Positions 35,801 through 46,559 are shown, counted from the first letter of the stretch. The stretch is DNA of 64,000 nucleotides from Malus domestica (GCF_042453785.1 NC_091668.1:19441001-19505000), one strand, 5' to 3'. Notes: generated by a model not told the origin, from the sequence alone. Translations and numbers: made by a program.

Positions 35801-37398
35801 AAGCTGGGATTTTTAAACCAAAGGCCTTGGCAGCCACTAAACATCCCCTTGACCTTTTACACTTTGTTCCCACTACTTACCTTCAAGTCTCCAAACATGA
35901 TCATTGGAACAAAGCCATGGCTGAGGAGTTTCAAGCACTACAATCTACAGGAACTTGGTCACTTGTTCCTTCCTCTCCCCATCAGAATCTGGTGGGTTCT
36001 AAATGGGTATTCAGAGTTAAAAGGAAGCCAGATGGCACTGTGGACAAGTACAAAGCCCGTTTAGTAGCCAAAAGGTTCCATCAACAAGAGGGGATTGATT
36101 TTAAAGAAACTTTCAGTCCCGTTGCCAAACCAGTTACTATCAGGATTCTTTTGACTTTAGCAGTGCAGTTTGATTGGTTCTTAAACCAATTGGATATTAG
36201 TAATGCATTTCTACATGGAACACTAAAGGAGGAAGTCTTTATGTAACAACCTCTGGGGTTTATTGATCAATCCAAACCATCTTATGTCTGCAAGCTCAAC
36301 AAATCCCTATATGGACTAAAGCAAGCCCCCTAGGGCATGGTATGACAAGCTATATCAGACTTTGATTTCTCTTGGTTTTCACAATTCTACATCAGATTGT
36401 TCTCTGTTTGTTACATATTAGCCTGCTCTTGTTATTGTCCTTGTATATGTTGATGATATCCTAGTGATTTGACCTAATGCACAAATCTGTCAAGCTTTCA
36501 TTCATAAGCTCAGTAAACTAGTTCCAGTAAAAGACCTAGGCCCTTTGCACTATTTCCTGGGTTTAGAAGTTCACAAAAACTCAGAAGGACTCTTTCTCTC
36601 CCAACATAAATATGCAGTTGATCTTCTACTCAAAACAAAAATGGATGGTAGCAAACCTTGTGCTACACCTCTTGGTACTCACAAATTGGATCATAATGGT
36701 ACACTTTTGTCTAATCCATATGAATACAGATCCATTGTTGGAGCATTGCAATACTTGACTTGGACTCGGCCTGATCTCTTTTTTGTTGTAAACCAACTTT
36801 GTCAGTTTTTAGATTGTCCAATAAAGACACATTTTCAGGCTACTAAAAGAGTTCTAAGATTTCTCAAAGGTACTGTTGATGAAGGTCTTTGGTTCAAGAA
36901 AAGTTCCCTGCATTTCACTGCCTTCTCAGATGCTGATTGGGCAGGATGTGTGTTTGATAGACGCTCTACCAGAGGCTACTGTGTTTACATTAGGAGTAAT
37001 CTCATTAGTTGGAGTGCAAAGAAGCAACACACTGTTGCTTGTTCCTCCACAGAAGCTGAATATCGATCGTTGGCAGACACATCTGCTGAGATTACTTGGG
37101 TATGAAAACTTTTCAAGGACATCGCCTTTCCTCTGTCTAAGGTTCCAGTACTTTGGTATGACAATGTATCTGCCATCTCTTTAGCATCTAATCCGGTCTT
37201 CCATGCTAAAACTAAATACGTGGAAATTGATTATCACTACATTCGGGAACTGGTCCTAGCTTATCTTCTCTCAGTTCAATTTGTTCCTAATCACAATCAA
37301 ATTGCAGATATTCACACTAAATCATTATCCAAAGCTTGATTTCAGCTTCTCAAATCCAAGCTTTCACTTGGTGCTCCTCCGTTCAGCTTAAGGGGGTG

Positions 37399-37528
37399 TA
37401 AAGAGACACATCATCCTCAGTCAACTCAACAGTGCCAGCTAGGATCCAATTCATCAGTATAGTCAACAATTACTTAGTGTAGAAGTTTTGTTTGTTGTAA
37501 CTAATCATAGTTTAAGGTTAATTAATTA
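37399..37528 (+). repeat. 3' LTR of the Copia element, left part
   Basis: First 130 bp of the 3' LTR. It stops at AATTA, the target copy made by the inner LTR element; the LTR continues at 41842-41937. Confidence 0.9.
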
Positions 37529-37923
37529 TGTTGATGCATAAAACCGGAGGTCTTAGAACAACGTAAATCCGACCGTGAATCTGCAAGAAAGTAAAGAACA
37601 TAAGATGTATCGTGGTTCACCCCAATGTTTGGGCTACGTCCACACTGATGTTGATATTGTTTCACTCTGAATGATGAATATACAAGAAGGCTAGAGACAG
37701 TGTGGTCTTTAGCCTATTTTCTCTCTAGCCCATTTTCTGTGTGCTCTCTTCCCATGGCCTCAATCTTGGCCTCCCCTAATGAGGAGGGTGAGAAGTCCTT
37801 TTATAGAATAAGGGCTCCTCACTTATTACATATTTGCCCCTTCATTTATTACATAATTACATTGGAGTCCCCCGAGTATTTATACGAGATCTAAATACGG
37901 ATGCCCTAAATATGGTACAAACA
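37529..37923 (-). repeat. LTR of the nested element (left copy)
   Basis: 395 bp with TG...CA ends on both strands; matches 41447-41841 over its full length. Confidence 0.92.
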
Positions 37924-38689
37924 GTAGTCCCCCAAGTCTTCAGTTAAGAGAGTTTTTTGGCTGGAGACTTGAAATTCAGTCCATGTGTAGGTCGAAGTAA
38001 CTAGATGTCGTCTAAAACTGATACTCGATATGAGGCGGTGCCCAATGTGTAATGATGTTCAACTAGAAGTAGCACATGTTGCGAGGCTGCTTGGCTTATG
38101 GTTTACGTTTCCTTGGTTGGTTCGGCTTGTGGCGTTGAAGGTGAGGGAGTCCCTTTTACAGAATAAAGGCTCGCTCCTCAATACATAAATGATGGGCTAG
38201 AGTTGATGCTCGCAGCGAGGCGGTTACTCAGTAAGGGGCGATGCTCTCTAATGATGGTGAGAGAGTCACTTTTTATAGAATAAGGGCTCGCTCCTCAATA
38301 CATAAGTGATGGGTTAGAGTGATGTTTGTGGCGAGGCGGTTGCTCAGCAGACAGCGATGCTCTCTAATGATGGTGAGGGAGTCCATTTTATAGAATAATG
38401 GCTCGCTCCTCAATACATAAGTGATGGGCTAAGAGTCTCTCTCTCTAATGAAGGTGAGGGAGTCCCTTTTATAAAATAAGGGTTCGCTCCTCAATACATG
38501 AATAATGGGTGCTCTATATATAGTACACTATAAATAATGGGTTAAGTCCCCTAAGTATTTTTCATGAGGCCCAGTTACGAAAGCCCAATATATGGTACAT
38601 AGTGTAGTCCCCCAAGTCTTCAGTCAATAGAGTATGTTTGCTGGAGACTTCAAATTGAATCCATGTATGGGCCGAACTGGCAGTTGTTC

Positions 38690-39240
38690 GGAGGCGGTAT
38701 TTGTATACCCTGCACTGAAGCTTTGTAGGTGAAGCTTTGCAAGTGAAGCTTTGAAACCGGAGCTTTTGTAAATGAAGCTTTTGAAGTTGGAGCTCTGTAA
38801 ATGAAGCTTTCGAAGCTGACTGACATGAGTAATGCTCATGAATGTTTATGTTGATTGACATAAGTGATGCTCATGGATGTTGACATGAGTGATGCTCATG
38901 AATATTAACTTGAGTGATGCTCATGAATGATGGTCATGAATGTTTATGTACGAGTGATGCTCATGAATGTTTATGTATGATTGACATGAGTGATGCTCAT
39001 GTATAATTTTGGAGTACTAGACGTACTTTTGATCACCTAGTTAGTGATAATAGCGGTAGGCTGTCGAATAATTTTAGAGTACTGGACGTACTTTTGATCA
39101 CCTGGTTGGTTATAATAGCGGTAGGCTGCCGAATAATTTTAGAGTACTGGATGTACTTTTGATCACCTGGTTGGTGATGATAGCGGCAGGCTGTCGAATA
39201 ATTTTAGAGTACTGGGCGTACTTTTGATCACCTGGTTGGT
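38690..39240. repeat. Short tandem repeats inside the nested LTR element
   Basis: Three successive families: GTGAAGCTTTG-like units (38700-38820), GAGTGATGCTCATGAATG units (38820-39000), and ~60-bp units with GTACTTTTGATCACCTGGTT (39010-39240, about four copies). Confidence 0.85.
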
Positions 39241-39602
39241 GATAATAGAAGGTGAACTTTAAGTGGAGGGATGGAGGTTGGAGTTTGAATTGCTTTCGGT
39301 GCACCTGGCACCATCATTACTTCTTCTTTTCTTTTTTTTATTCCACTCTTCCTCTTTTCCTTTTTTTTATTTATTTTCTTTCTTGCTCTTTCTTTTTCAG
39401 AGTGGTGTCTGCCACTATAATTCCATTCCTTTTTATTTATTTTTTTTGTAATTGCTTTTGGTGCACCTGACACCATCATTACTTCCTCTTTTCTTTTTAC
39501 TTTCAGAGCGTCAGGGTTGGCAGAGCCCATATGCAGACTTGCTTTTGCTTTTTTTCTTTCCACAGCGTCATGATTGATTCTTTCTCCTTTTTCTTTTTCT
39601 GC

Positions 39603-40156
39603 GTAGGCGCAGTGGACGAAGACATGCCTATTCTGATCCCTTTTCCGGCAAGCCCACTTGACAGCGGATTCAATGGCAGCCAGTGGAGGAGCCCTTGTGT
39701 ATCATGTTGCCACACACAAATAAGAATGCCCTGAAAACTCAGGATTTCTTGGTGGCAGTTTATCTGGCCAAGAAGGCCACCCGCCAACGAAAAAACCCTC
39801 ACAGATTTCAGTATACGAAGCCTCCATACTCCGCAATCTCCGTAGCGCCGAGAAAAAGTGAACAAAATACAAATAGGGGCTGAACATTATAATCGACCAA
39901 ATGGGGAAACTCCCATCTGGGTTCTTCCCCAGCAGCATGGGAAGGTCTATGGATGGGTGAGTAGCAAGTGAAACCAACGCGGATACAAGAGAGGTGTACA
40001 AAAATGGTATCGAAAACACAGTGAAACCAGAGCTTCTGAGGAAAGCAAATAACGAGAACAAGATTGCTGCTTTCAACCCTATCAGAATTGATAGACCCAC
40101 ACCCATCTTTGCTACTGAATGCCCAAATGCGCCACTGCTAGGTGCTTGAAAGTCCT
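39603..40156 (-). pseudogene. Captured fragment of a plant dual-specificity phosphatase (YnbD-like) gene
   Basis: The - strand reads a membrane-rich N-terminal part (LSILIGLKAAILFSLFAFLR), then PYLYFVHFFSALRRLRS, YTEICEGFFVGGWPS and finally AVKWACRKRDQNRHVFVHCA. In the host family this is where the catalytic HCX5R loop begins; the capture ends at that point. It lies inside the nested LTR element and is not a gene in its own right. Confidence 0.7.
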
Positions 40157-40251
40157 GAAAGAGGGTAGGGGCAAACAAAAATTACAAAACCATGGCAAAC
40201 AAAGATTGCAGCTTTCCCCCCACCATATCTACCGGTAAAATCCTCATTGAT

Positions 40252-40512
40252 TTGCTTCGAGGAAGGCAATAGGAACTTGTCGACCAACCGCCTTAACTGC
40301 ACTTACACAATATGTGAAGCCAATATCGACGAGGTAGTTGAAGGTGTGGCCGTCGCAGTTGGAGGTGAACTTGTTGTTAGTGGCCGGAAGTTTCTAGAGG
40401 TACTGGGAAGTTATGATGGTGAAGTTTCCAGTGAATTCCTTGTACTTTGCGAGGATCACCATGCCGCACACCACGAAGCTGTAGATCAACGATTGTTGCC
40501 CCGTGGATTTGA
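40252..40512 (-). pseudogene. Captured fragment of a VAMP72-type R-SNARE gene (longin domain)
   Basis: The - strand reads [20 protein letters not shown], then [35 protein letters not shown] and [10 protein letters not shown], the first part of the longin domain of plant VAMP721/722-like vesicle SNAREs. It lies next to the SDS22-like piece inside the nested LTR element. Confidence 0.75.
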
Positions 40513-40599
40513 TCCCTGAAGCTTGCCTTATGAAAAAGGAAGTGAAGATTCCGGTTGCGGATGAGAGAGGCAGCAGAGGGTTTGAGGGTTTTTTTTTTG

Positions 40600-40800
40600 T
40601 TGGAGAGGGTCGCAATTTGAGGGTCCAAACTGGTGAGGTGGTTCGTCGTCAGGTCTAACTTTGTTAGACTCGGCGGTAACTCGATCGAGTCGAGGTCGTG
40701 GAGCTGGAAGTTGGTGAGATCGAGGACCGTCGAGGACGGATCGTCGTCCACCGTCTGATCATCGTGATCTACGGGATTCTGACCCGGCGGTAGTGCTTCA
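40600..40800 (-). pseudogene. Captured fragment of an SDS22-like protein phosphatase 1 regulatory subunit gene
   Basis: The - strand reads [40 protein letters not shown] and ATLSN, the N-terminal leucine-rich repeats of plant SDS22 (PPP1R7) homologues. It joins directly to sequence leading into the VAMP-like piece. Confidence 0.75.
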
Positions 40801-41039
40801 GTCTGATCATTCGTTTTTTCATAAGGACACCTAAACTAGTTACAGCACGGACAAGGTCATGGATCGATCCGCTCCGCTCCAACTTATGAACTTTACTCTT
40901 GTAATCCGGGTTATCCTTGTCCCCCTTGGCAATGACAAAGCCAAGCTCAGCCCCTACACCTGCTCTCAAGCCAGATGCCTCGATTTTCTCACGAAGGTCG
41001 CCACCTGATACAGCTGCTGCCGTCGCTGTTTGGTCCATT

Positions 41040-41446
41040 TAAACAAAAAACAAAAGTGTTTAAAAAGCAAAGGAAATTACTAGTACAGGTTGGACCTTGG
41101 ATTTCAATAACAGTGGCTGTGAAGGACGTTCGGCGGTCGCGAAATGGGTGGGATGTGGTGAAGTTGGGTAACTCATGGCTTCTTTTCTCAGGAAGCAGCA
41201 AAACGTAGAGTTTTTGTGTAGACACAAATTTGTGAGTTGCAGATCTTCCAGAAATGAATAAAGAGAGAGAGAAATGGGTTTTTGGATGGTTTTTTAAACT
41301 GCACAGAGTCTGCGAAGGTTTTCTGGAAAAGCCCAAAGAGTGAGGTTTTCTAGGTTCTTGGGTTTCTGCAGTTTCATGGTGGTGAGATAAAAAATGAAAG
41401 AGAACCGACATAGCTTTTCGTGTCGCTTCCCACAGACGGCGCCAAA
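41040..41446 (-). other. 5' internal region of the nested LTR element
   Basis: It follows the primer site and holds loosely exon-like text of unknown origin. The adjacent stretch at 40801-41038 could encode ELGFVIAKGDKDNPDYKSKV, which may be a fourth captured fragment, but I do not recognise the parent gene. Confidence 0.35.
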
Positions 41447-41841
41447 TGTTGATGCACAAAACCGGAGGTCTTGGAACAATATAAATCCGACCGTAAATCT
41501 GCAAGAAAGTAAAGAACACAAGATGTATCGTGGTTTACCCAATGTTTGGGCTACGTCCACACTGATGTTGATACTGTTTCACTCTGAATGATGAATATAC
41601 AAGAAGGTTAGAGGCAGTGTGCTCTCTAGCTTATTTTCTCTCTAGCCCATTTTCTGTGTGCTCTCTTCCCATGGCCTCAATCTTGGCCTCCCCCCAATGA
41701 GGAGGGTGAGTGGTCCTTTTATAGAATAAGGGCTCCTCACTTATTACATATTTGCCCCTTCATTTATTACATAATGACATTTGAGTCCCCCGAGTATTTA
41801 TACGAGATCTAAATACGGAGGTCCTAAGTATGGTACAAACA
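41447..41841 (-). repeat. LTR of the nested element (right copy; 5' LTR in its own orientation)
   Basis: 395 bp; the primer-binding-site region abuts it at 41446. Confidence 0.92.
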
Positions 41842-42755
41842 AGTTACATTAGTAAATATCTAATCTTTATTAGCTGACTTGTATAAATATCATCATGTAA
41901 AATCAGTTTCAATCAATGAGAAATATCTTTCTAAATACCTACATGCCAGAAAACCACTACGTCTACGTGTACCTACACTGCTAGACTCTCATGGAAAACA
42001 AATTTTTGTCCAGTTCCATATGTTAATAAAGCTTTTCCTCCCCGCTCTCATGGAGTCAAATGAATGCTAGTGGCCTTTTCTTACTAGGCTAATTGTGGTT
42101 AGATTTCCATTTCACATTAGATAATTAAACTGGAAGAGAGCAGAGGCAAAGTGGAGACAATTGGAGCCAAAATCCTGACAGAATTACATACGAATTGATT
42201 GTAGATTTTAAAGATTGTTTTATGGTATTTTTTAGGCTAGCTCTTTTTCCTATATAGTAGTTAGGTACAAAGATACTGCTACATTGTGCACATTGTTACT
42301 GTTAACGTTGAAACCCTTTTTAATGAACAATGTTTAATATGTTCATTATGTTTATTCTTTGCGTAAATGTATTTGTCTGTTAAATATGGAACATTAAAAA
42401 GGTATTTTGTCCAGGTCAAGTTGGAGCAATTCAATTAGGAGTGATCAGGGCTTTGCAAAATTGGGAACCCGGCTTGCGTCCTGCATTAAAAGAATGTAAA
42501 TATTTCTCCTCCCCCTTTTTCCGCTGGTTATTTATGTTTTATAGGGAGAAACTGATCTTAACCTTGCAAGATTGTCGATTGTACTGATTTGTTTTCTTTT
42601 ACACGATTTTGTATAGCTACGTGTTCTTTGCTTGCTAACCTAGCAATTCATTTGTCTTTCCAGCTGGTTTCTTGACAAGGGACTTGCGTGTGGTGGAAAG
42701 GAAAAAACCCGGAAATGCAAAGGCAAGTAAGAGTTTCCAATGGGTTAAGCGTTGA

Positions 42756-43208
42756 TAAATTGCTCCGAGCTTGTTTTTCTGCGAAGTTTTGTATTGGAAT
42801 ATCAAGTATAATTTACTGCAATTGCTTATTAAGATCCAGCCATATGCCCTTGCATGGCATTAGTAGTGTAGCTTTGTAGTAGATCATGAGTGCTACAAGA
42901 ATTTTGTAGATTCTGTGATTGGAGAAAACATTTGGAGCTATTCGATTTGTTTCTGATGCTTTCTTTTTTCCACGGTTTATTATGTTTTCTTATTTATTTT
43001 GTAGATTTGGAATGTCGCTGGAAGAAACTTAAGCAATATTGTGAAAGGCTGAAATGGTGAAGATACAAATCAATTCCAAATTATGTAAGAACACAGCTCG
43101 TTTGATCTTTTTCCAGGCAAAAATAAATTAAGAATGCTATCCAACACAACAGTTTTAATGACGTGCGGACGAATGTCGATGTGGGATTATGTAAGATCAG
43201 ACTACTTA
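42756..43208. other. 3' flank of the uS9m pseudogene
   Basis: No gene is seen. It is probably former 3' UTR and downstream sequence of the uS9m copy; it ends at the TTA target of the PIF-like element. Confidence 0.4.
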
Positions 43209-44336
43209 GACCCTGTTTGGCACACCGGTTAGTACTAATAATACGGAGTACGGTGTTTGGTGTCCGTTTGGATTAAATAACCACCGGATTAAATAATCTG
43301 ACCCCCCCTCCTTTATCTGGCTGATACCCGCTTAGTTATACAGCCCAAAACCTCGGTATTATTTAGTCGGGTAGAAACACGCCTCTCTCGCTCTCTCTAT
43401 CCCGCATGGCTTGCCCTCTAATCTGAATCCCAGGTTCTTCTCCTCATCTGTTCCGCCCTCCTGCAACTCCTCCTCCTCCTCAGTTTCGCCCTCCTACAAC
43501 TTCTCCTCATCCTCCTTCTCTGATCACCTCGAACGGCGTAAAAGGACAATCGCGATGGACTGACGAAACTCGAATGGGATAAGAAAAGTGCTTCAAATTA
43601 CAGAGAGTTCCTCTCGCCGCTCGCTCTACTCCTCTCACATCGCTTGCTCTCCTCTCTGAATCCAAGGTTCTTCCTCCAATTCTGAATCTGAGATTCTTCT
43701 TCCTCCTCCCTGTTTTCTTGCAATTTTTCTTCTTCTCTCTTTGTTCTACCCTCCTATTTCTCTTCCAACTTTTTTTTTTCAATCAGATTGAATCTGATTG
43801 TTGTTTTTCTCTCAAATTTTTGCAAATGATTTTATAAATTTTCAATTGCTAAAGAACCCATCTGCCTCTTTTGGGTCATATCCTTCATAACCATTCTACT
43901 TTTGCTGGGCTAATTTGTAGCTAAAAAAAAAAAGAAGGATTGGGAAAAAAAACGATGAGAATTTGAAAGGTGGGTTTTGCTGGGTTTCTTGTTGCTGCCT
44001 TTGTGATGGGGTTTAGTTCAGGGGAGCAGACGGGGAAGAAGAAGAAGGGATAGAGAGGGAGGGAGTTTTTTGGGGGGGGGGGGGGGGGGCTTTGCGGCGG
44101 AGAGATCTGAGAACAAAAGTGATGATTTTAGTTTTTTTTTTTAATTTTATTTTAAGTTTAGTTTTATTTTAAGTTTGATTCTTCCTATTTGGTATAATAC
44201 CAAATACAGTATACATAATACGGTCATTAGTCTGATACTGCACCAAACGCTTGACTAATTTAGTCAGTACTATCCGGTGACTATTTATCCTATCTGACAG
44301 AAATAGTCAGTGTAGTCCGAGCTGCTAAACGAGGCC
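43209..44336. mobile_element. Non-autonomous PIF/Harbinger-like element (large MITE)
   Basis: The left end GACCCTGTTTGGCACACCGG and the complement of the right end GGCCTCGTTTAGCAGCTCGG match at 13 of 20 positions. TTA is present on both sides (43206-43208 and 44337-44339). Inner flanks are also inversely related (GTACTAATAATACGG on the left, GTATTATGTATAC on the inverted right). No coding region is present. It contains an 18-bp G run at 44072-44089. Confidence 0.65.
44072..44089 (+). repeat. Homopolymer of 18 G
   Basis: Uninterrupted G run inside the PIF-like element, preceded by a T run. Its exact length may be uncertain in any assembly. Confidence 0.9.
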
Positions 44337-44339
44337 TTA

Positions 44340-44768
44340 AAGTATGTTGTGGGCATTGGATCGGATTGTTAATTCATAAAATTCAAGGGTTTTGAGGTGA
44401 TTAGAAGAGATTAGACATGAAATAAAGGTACGTATCCCTTTTGATCCTACCATTTTGTGGGCATTGTAAGGGATAAGCATCTTAACGAGTAATCAAACTT
44501 CTAATCTTGTGGTTGGACAAAATTTCTTCAAAATACCTTGAATCCAATGCGCAATTCGATCCAATCTTAGGCGCCAAACAAGTCCTCAATGTGCCTACAC
44601 GTCTAGAATGAGTTAAGTATGGATTGTTTTATTTCTTATTTTGTGCATATATTACTACATTGGAAAGCTGAGCGTAAGAGCGATATATCCAGTTTTAGGA
44701 TTATTTTTGCTAGAGCTCATAACTAGTAGATCAACAATAGTAAGAGATGTAGCACCTGACCTTCGCGC
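44340..44768. other. Intergenic DNA, possibly another MITE edge
   Basis: Near 44560-44590 the complement reads GGACTTGTTTGGCGCC, similar to PIF-type ends, but no partner end was found. Otherwise nothing is recognised. Confidence 0.3.
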
Positions 44769-45000
44769 TTATGTCAATGGGTGGCTTCTAAATTTGAGAG
44801 AATGGAAATTGAGAGCATAGTGGATTCAAGAATACAGGGTCAGCACAGCAACTTTTCCGCTCGAAAAGCTACAGAAACTGCCACGGCATGTGTGCCTTCG
44901 ACGTCAACCAAAGGTCGAATATAATGTTCGTCTATAACGAATTGAAGGAATGTTTTGAAATTACAGAGACTCCGAAGAGCATCGATACTAGTTCATTGTT
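44769..45000 (+). pseudogene. C-terminal fragment of a malectin/LRR receptor-like kinase gene
   Basis: The translation reads QWVASKFERMEIESIVDSRI, then SARKATETATACVPSTSTKG and, after a frame change, NELKECFEIT. This corresponds to the end of the kinase domain in plant LRR-RLK group I proteins (the family reads IVDPRLQG...AVEIAMACV...STKRP...ELKECL). There is no start or catalytic core nearby and at least one frameshift, so it is a dead fragment. Confidence 0.7.
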
Positions 45001-46135
45001 CATGTAAAGCTGAATTATCAAGGGCATACCACCACCTATAACAAAAAACATGTTTTCACATTGTTACCAAATGAGGGGTAGACTGTTGCCCCCTGCACCC
45101 GAGGTTATGAAGTCGACTCTCCCGTCCCCATTATAGCTTGCATCAAAAAAAATAATAATAATAATAATGTGTATAATTGTTAGAAGGGGAAACTTGATAT
45201 AGGTCCAATTTTTGTAAGCAATTATTAGATATAGTCCAGTTTTACTTAATTATTAGGTTAGATCCAGTGATTCATTGTCCACATCATCTTAATTGTAGGA
45301 TTAGTTTTAAACAATACTATCTATTCTTCCAAATAATTACTCCTGTACAGCCAGTCTCTTGTACGTACGTGGTCTTCTACTTCCTCTATTCCGTCTTTTT
45401 GTTCCTCCTCTACAAAATCACTTCTTCTTTCTTCCACGAATTGCAAAATCTTATGATTCTTGTTTATGCATATATAATTGCAGGCTCTCACGATTAATTT
45501 CTTCTTCAGTTTTTTGGTATGTATTAAGTAGAATAAATCTGCTTTATAGGTATAAAGTATTTGTCTTCCTAAAGAGTAGGTATACATAAAATTGAATGTA
45601 TCTGGAAAATCAAATCCTAAATGCCCCAGCAAAGGAATAAACCCTCCATCCCCAGCACTCATAGTCACCAAACTGCTGCTCCACTTTAATTTGCGCCTTC
45701 CACCAATTCAAGTAAACAAAATTTTGTTTCATTTTTTTGGGACACAAGGGAGAATATTAAACAAATTAAGATGGCATCATATTTAAAGATCCCCAAACAC
45801 CAAGGTACAAGCACAGAAACTAAGACAAGCTTTGAATCAAATGGGTGTATACAAACTCTGGCCATACGAGGAGGGATTGGGTGTACCATGAATTATACAC
45901 AAGGAGAATTGGAGATACATAAATCATTCCACCAAAACAGGTAGATAAAAATAAATAAATTAATTACACACATAGAGGTGGAATGAAAACCCTTTTCCAC
46001 CCACAGAGGTAGACAAAAACACATAACTTACGTACCTCTATCACAAGTTTTTTTTTTTTTTTAAATTTTTTTTTAATCTACCTCTCACAATTGTTTTACG
46101 TTTATTTTTTATAAACTTATCATATTTTTTGTATA
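45001..46135. other. Intergenic DNA with a possible SINE-like tail
   Basis: No gene is recognised. At 45075-45175 the phrase GTAGACTGTTGCCCCCTGCA followed by GACTCTCCCGTCCCC and an AATAAT run resembles a SINE 3' end. The remainder is AT-rich with poly-T near 46045-46075. Confidence 0.35.
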
Positions 46136-46394
46136 TGTTGCAGTCCTATTAGATTAGGAATGTGATTGTGTAAATCCTAGTGTATCTAGAGATATCTTGG
46201 AATATTCTCTAGGCTTAGATATCCTATTAGAGTTGTAATCCTAATAAGGATTTAACCTTCTCTGCTACTATAAATAAAGGCATAATGGGGTGATATAACA
46301 CACACCTCACAATTACACATCTCTCTCCTTCTCTTTGTGCTGCACCTCTCTCTCTATGGCCTCCATAATTGTTCAGTAAATTATGCCTATAACA
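46136..46394 (+). mobile_element. Isolated Copia-type LTR with primer-binding-site region
   Basis: 259 bp from TGTTGCAGTCCTATTAG to GCCTATAACA, followed by CGTTATCAGCACG. It contains a TATAAATAAAG promoter-like box. It belongs to the same family as the LTR at 4325-4578. Only a short leader follows before unrelated gypsy sequence, so the element is gutted. Confidence 0.7.
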
Positions 46395-46559
46395 CGTTAT
46401 CAGCACGCTGTTGACGCTGTGCTAAAGAAGTTTGATCTTCAATCAGGGGAATATTACGTTTTAATCATTCTTTTTATGATTAATTTATTATTTTGTTGAA
46501 TTGTTCTACATGGTATTGATTCAATTTAATTTTTCTTTGTTGAACGTGATACAATGCAT

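Larger units (their letters stand above)
37529..41841 (-). mobile_element. Non-autonomous LTR element with captured host gene fragments, nested in the Copia 3' LTR
   Basis: LTRs of 395 bp lie at 37529-37923 and 41447-41841. The flanking target copies are AATTA (37524-37528) and AGTTA (41842-41846). The element reads on the - strand: a primer-site region TTTGGCGCCGTCTGTGGG lies inside the right LTR (41429-41446) and a purine tract GACTTGGGGGACTAC next to the left one. No gag or pol domain was recognised in the ~3.5-kb interior, which instead holds pieces of at least three host genes (39603-40800) and several arrays of short repeats (38100-39240). By eye the LTRs differ at about 21 of 395 sites, about 5 percent, so the insertion is perhaps a couple of million years old under usual plant rates. 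It must be younger than the Copia element. Confidence 0.88.
32652..41937 (+). mobile_element. Ty1/Copia LTR retrotransposon, broken, interrupted by a second LTR element
   Basis: The 5' LTR is at 32652-32872 and the 3' LTR at 37399-37528 plus 41842-41937. The target duplication is CCTAC (32647-32651 and 41938-41942). The primer site TGGTATCATCC follows the 5' LTR, and a purine tract (TTAAGGGGG) precedes the 3' LTR. Recognisable parts in Copia order are a gag region (33145-34200), gag-pre-integrase (HNRLGHPSS), integrase core (LVHCDVWGP), reverse transcriptase (35785-36540) and RNase H (SSTEAEYRSLAD, about 37040-37105). The coding region is broken in several places, so this is a fossil. By eye the LTRs differ at about 12 of 221 sites, roughly 5 percent. 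It lies in intron 2 of the uS9m copy, same orientation. Confidence 0.93.
27564..42755 (+). pseudogene. Mitochondrial ribosomal protein uS9m (RPS9) gene copy, disrupted; four exons over 15 kb
   Basis: uS9m is part of the small subunit of the mitochondrial ribosome. Exons are seen at 27564-27941 (MLSRHLSKQSH... targeting region, ending LEKEEHELTAVLK), 28607-29047 (GPNHAFGELIAASAITDEML, then RAYGTGRRKCSVARVW and MLDHRSALFRPSSKTKTLGI), 42415-42495 (GQVGAIQLGVIRALQNWEPG) and 42664-42755 ([20 protein letters not shown] then SKSFQWVKR and a stop). Splice borders are canonical and phases agree (ACA G|GT). Exons 1 and 2 contain several frameshifts and in-frame stops (for example an extra T in ATGCTTTGACAC near 28665), so the copy cannot make the full protein. 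Intron 2 holds a Harbinger-like element and a Copia element. Because introns are kept, it is a genomic duplicate or a decayed original, not a retrocopy. A working gene should exist elsewhere. Confidence 0.88.

Noticed and set aside
45321-45671. 116-codon - strand frame
   Set aside because: No recognised motif, composition like intergenic DNA, no splice or neighbour support.
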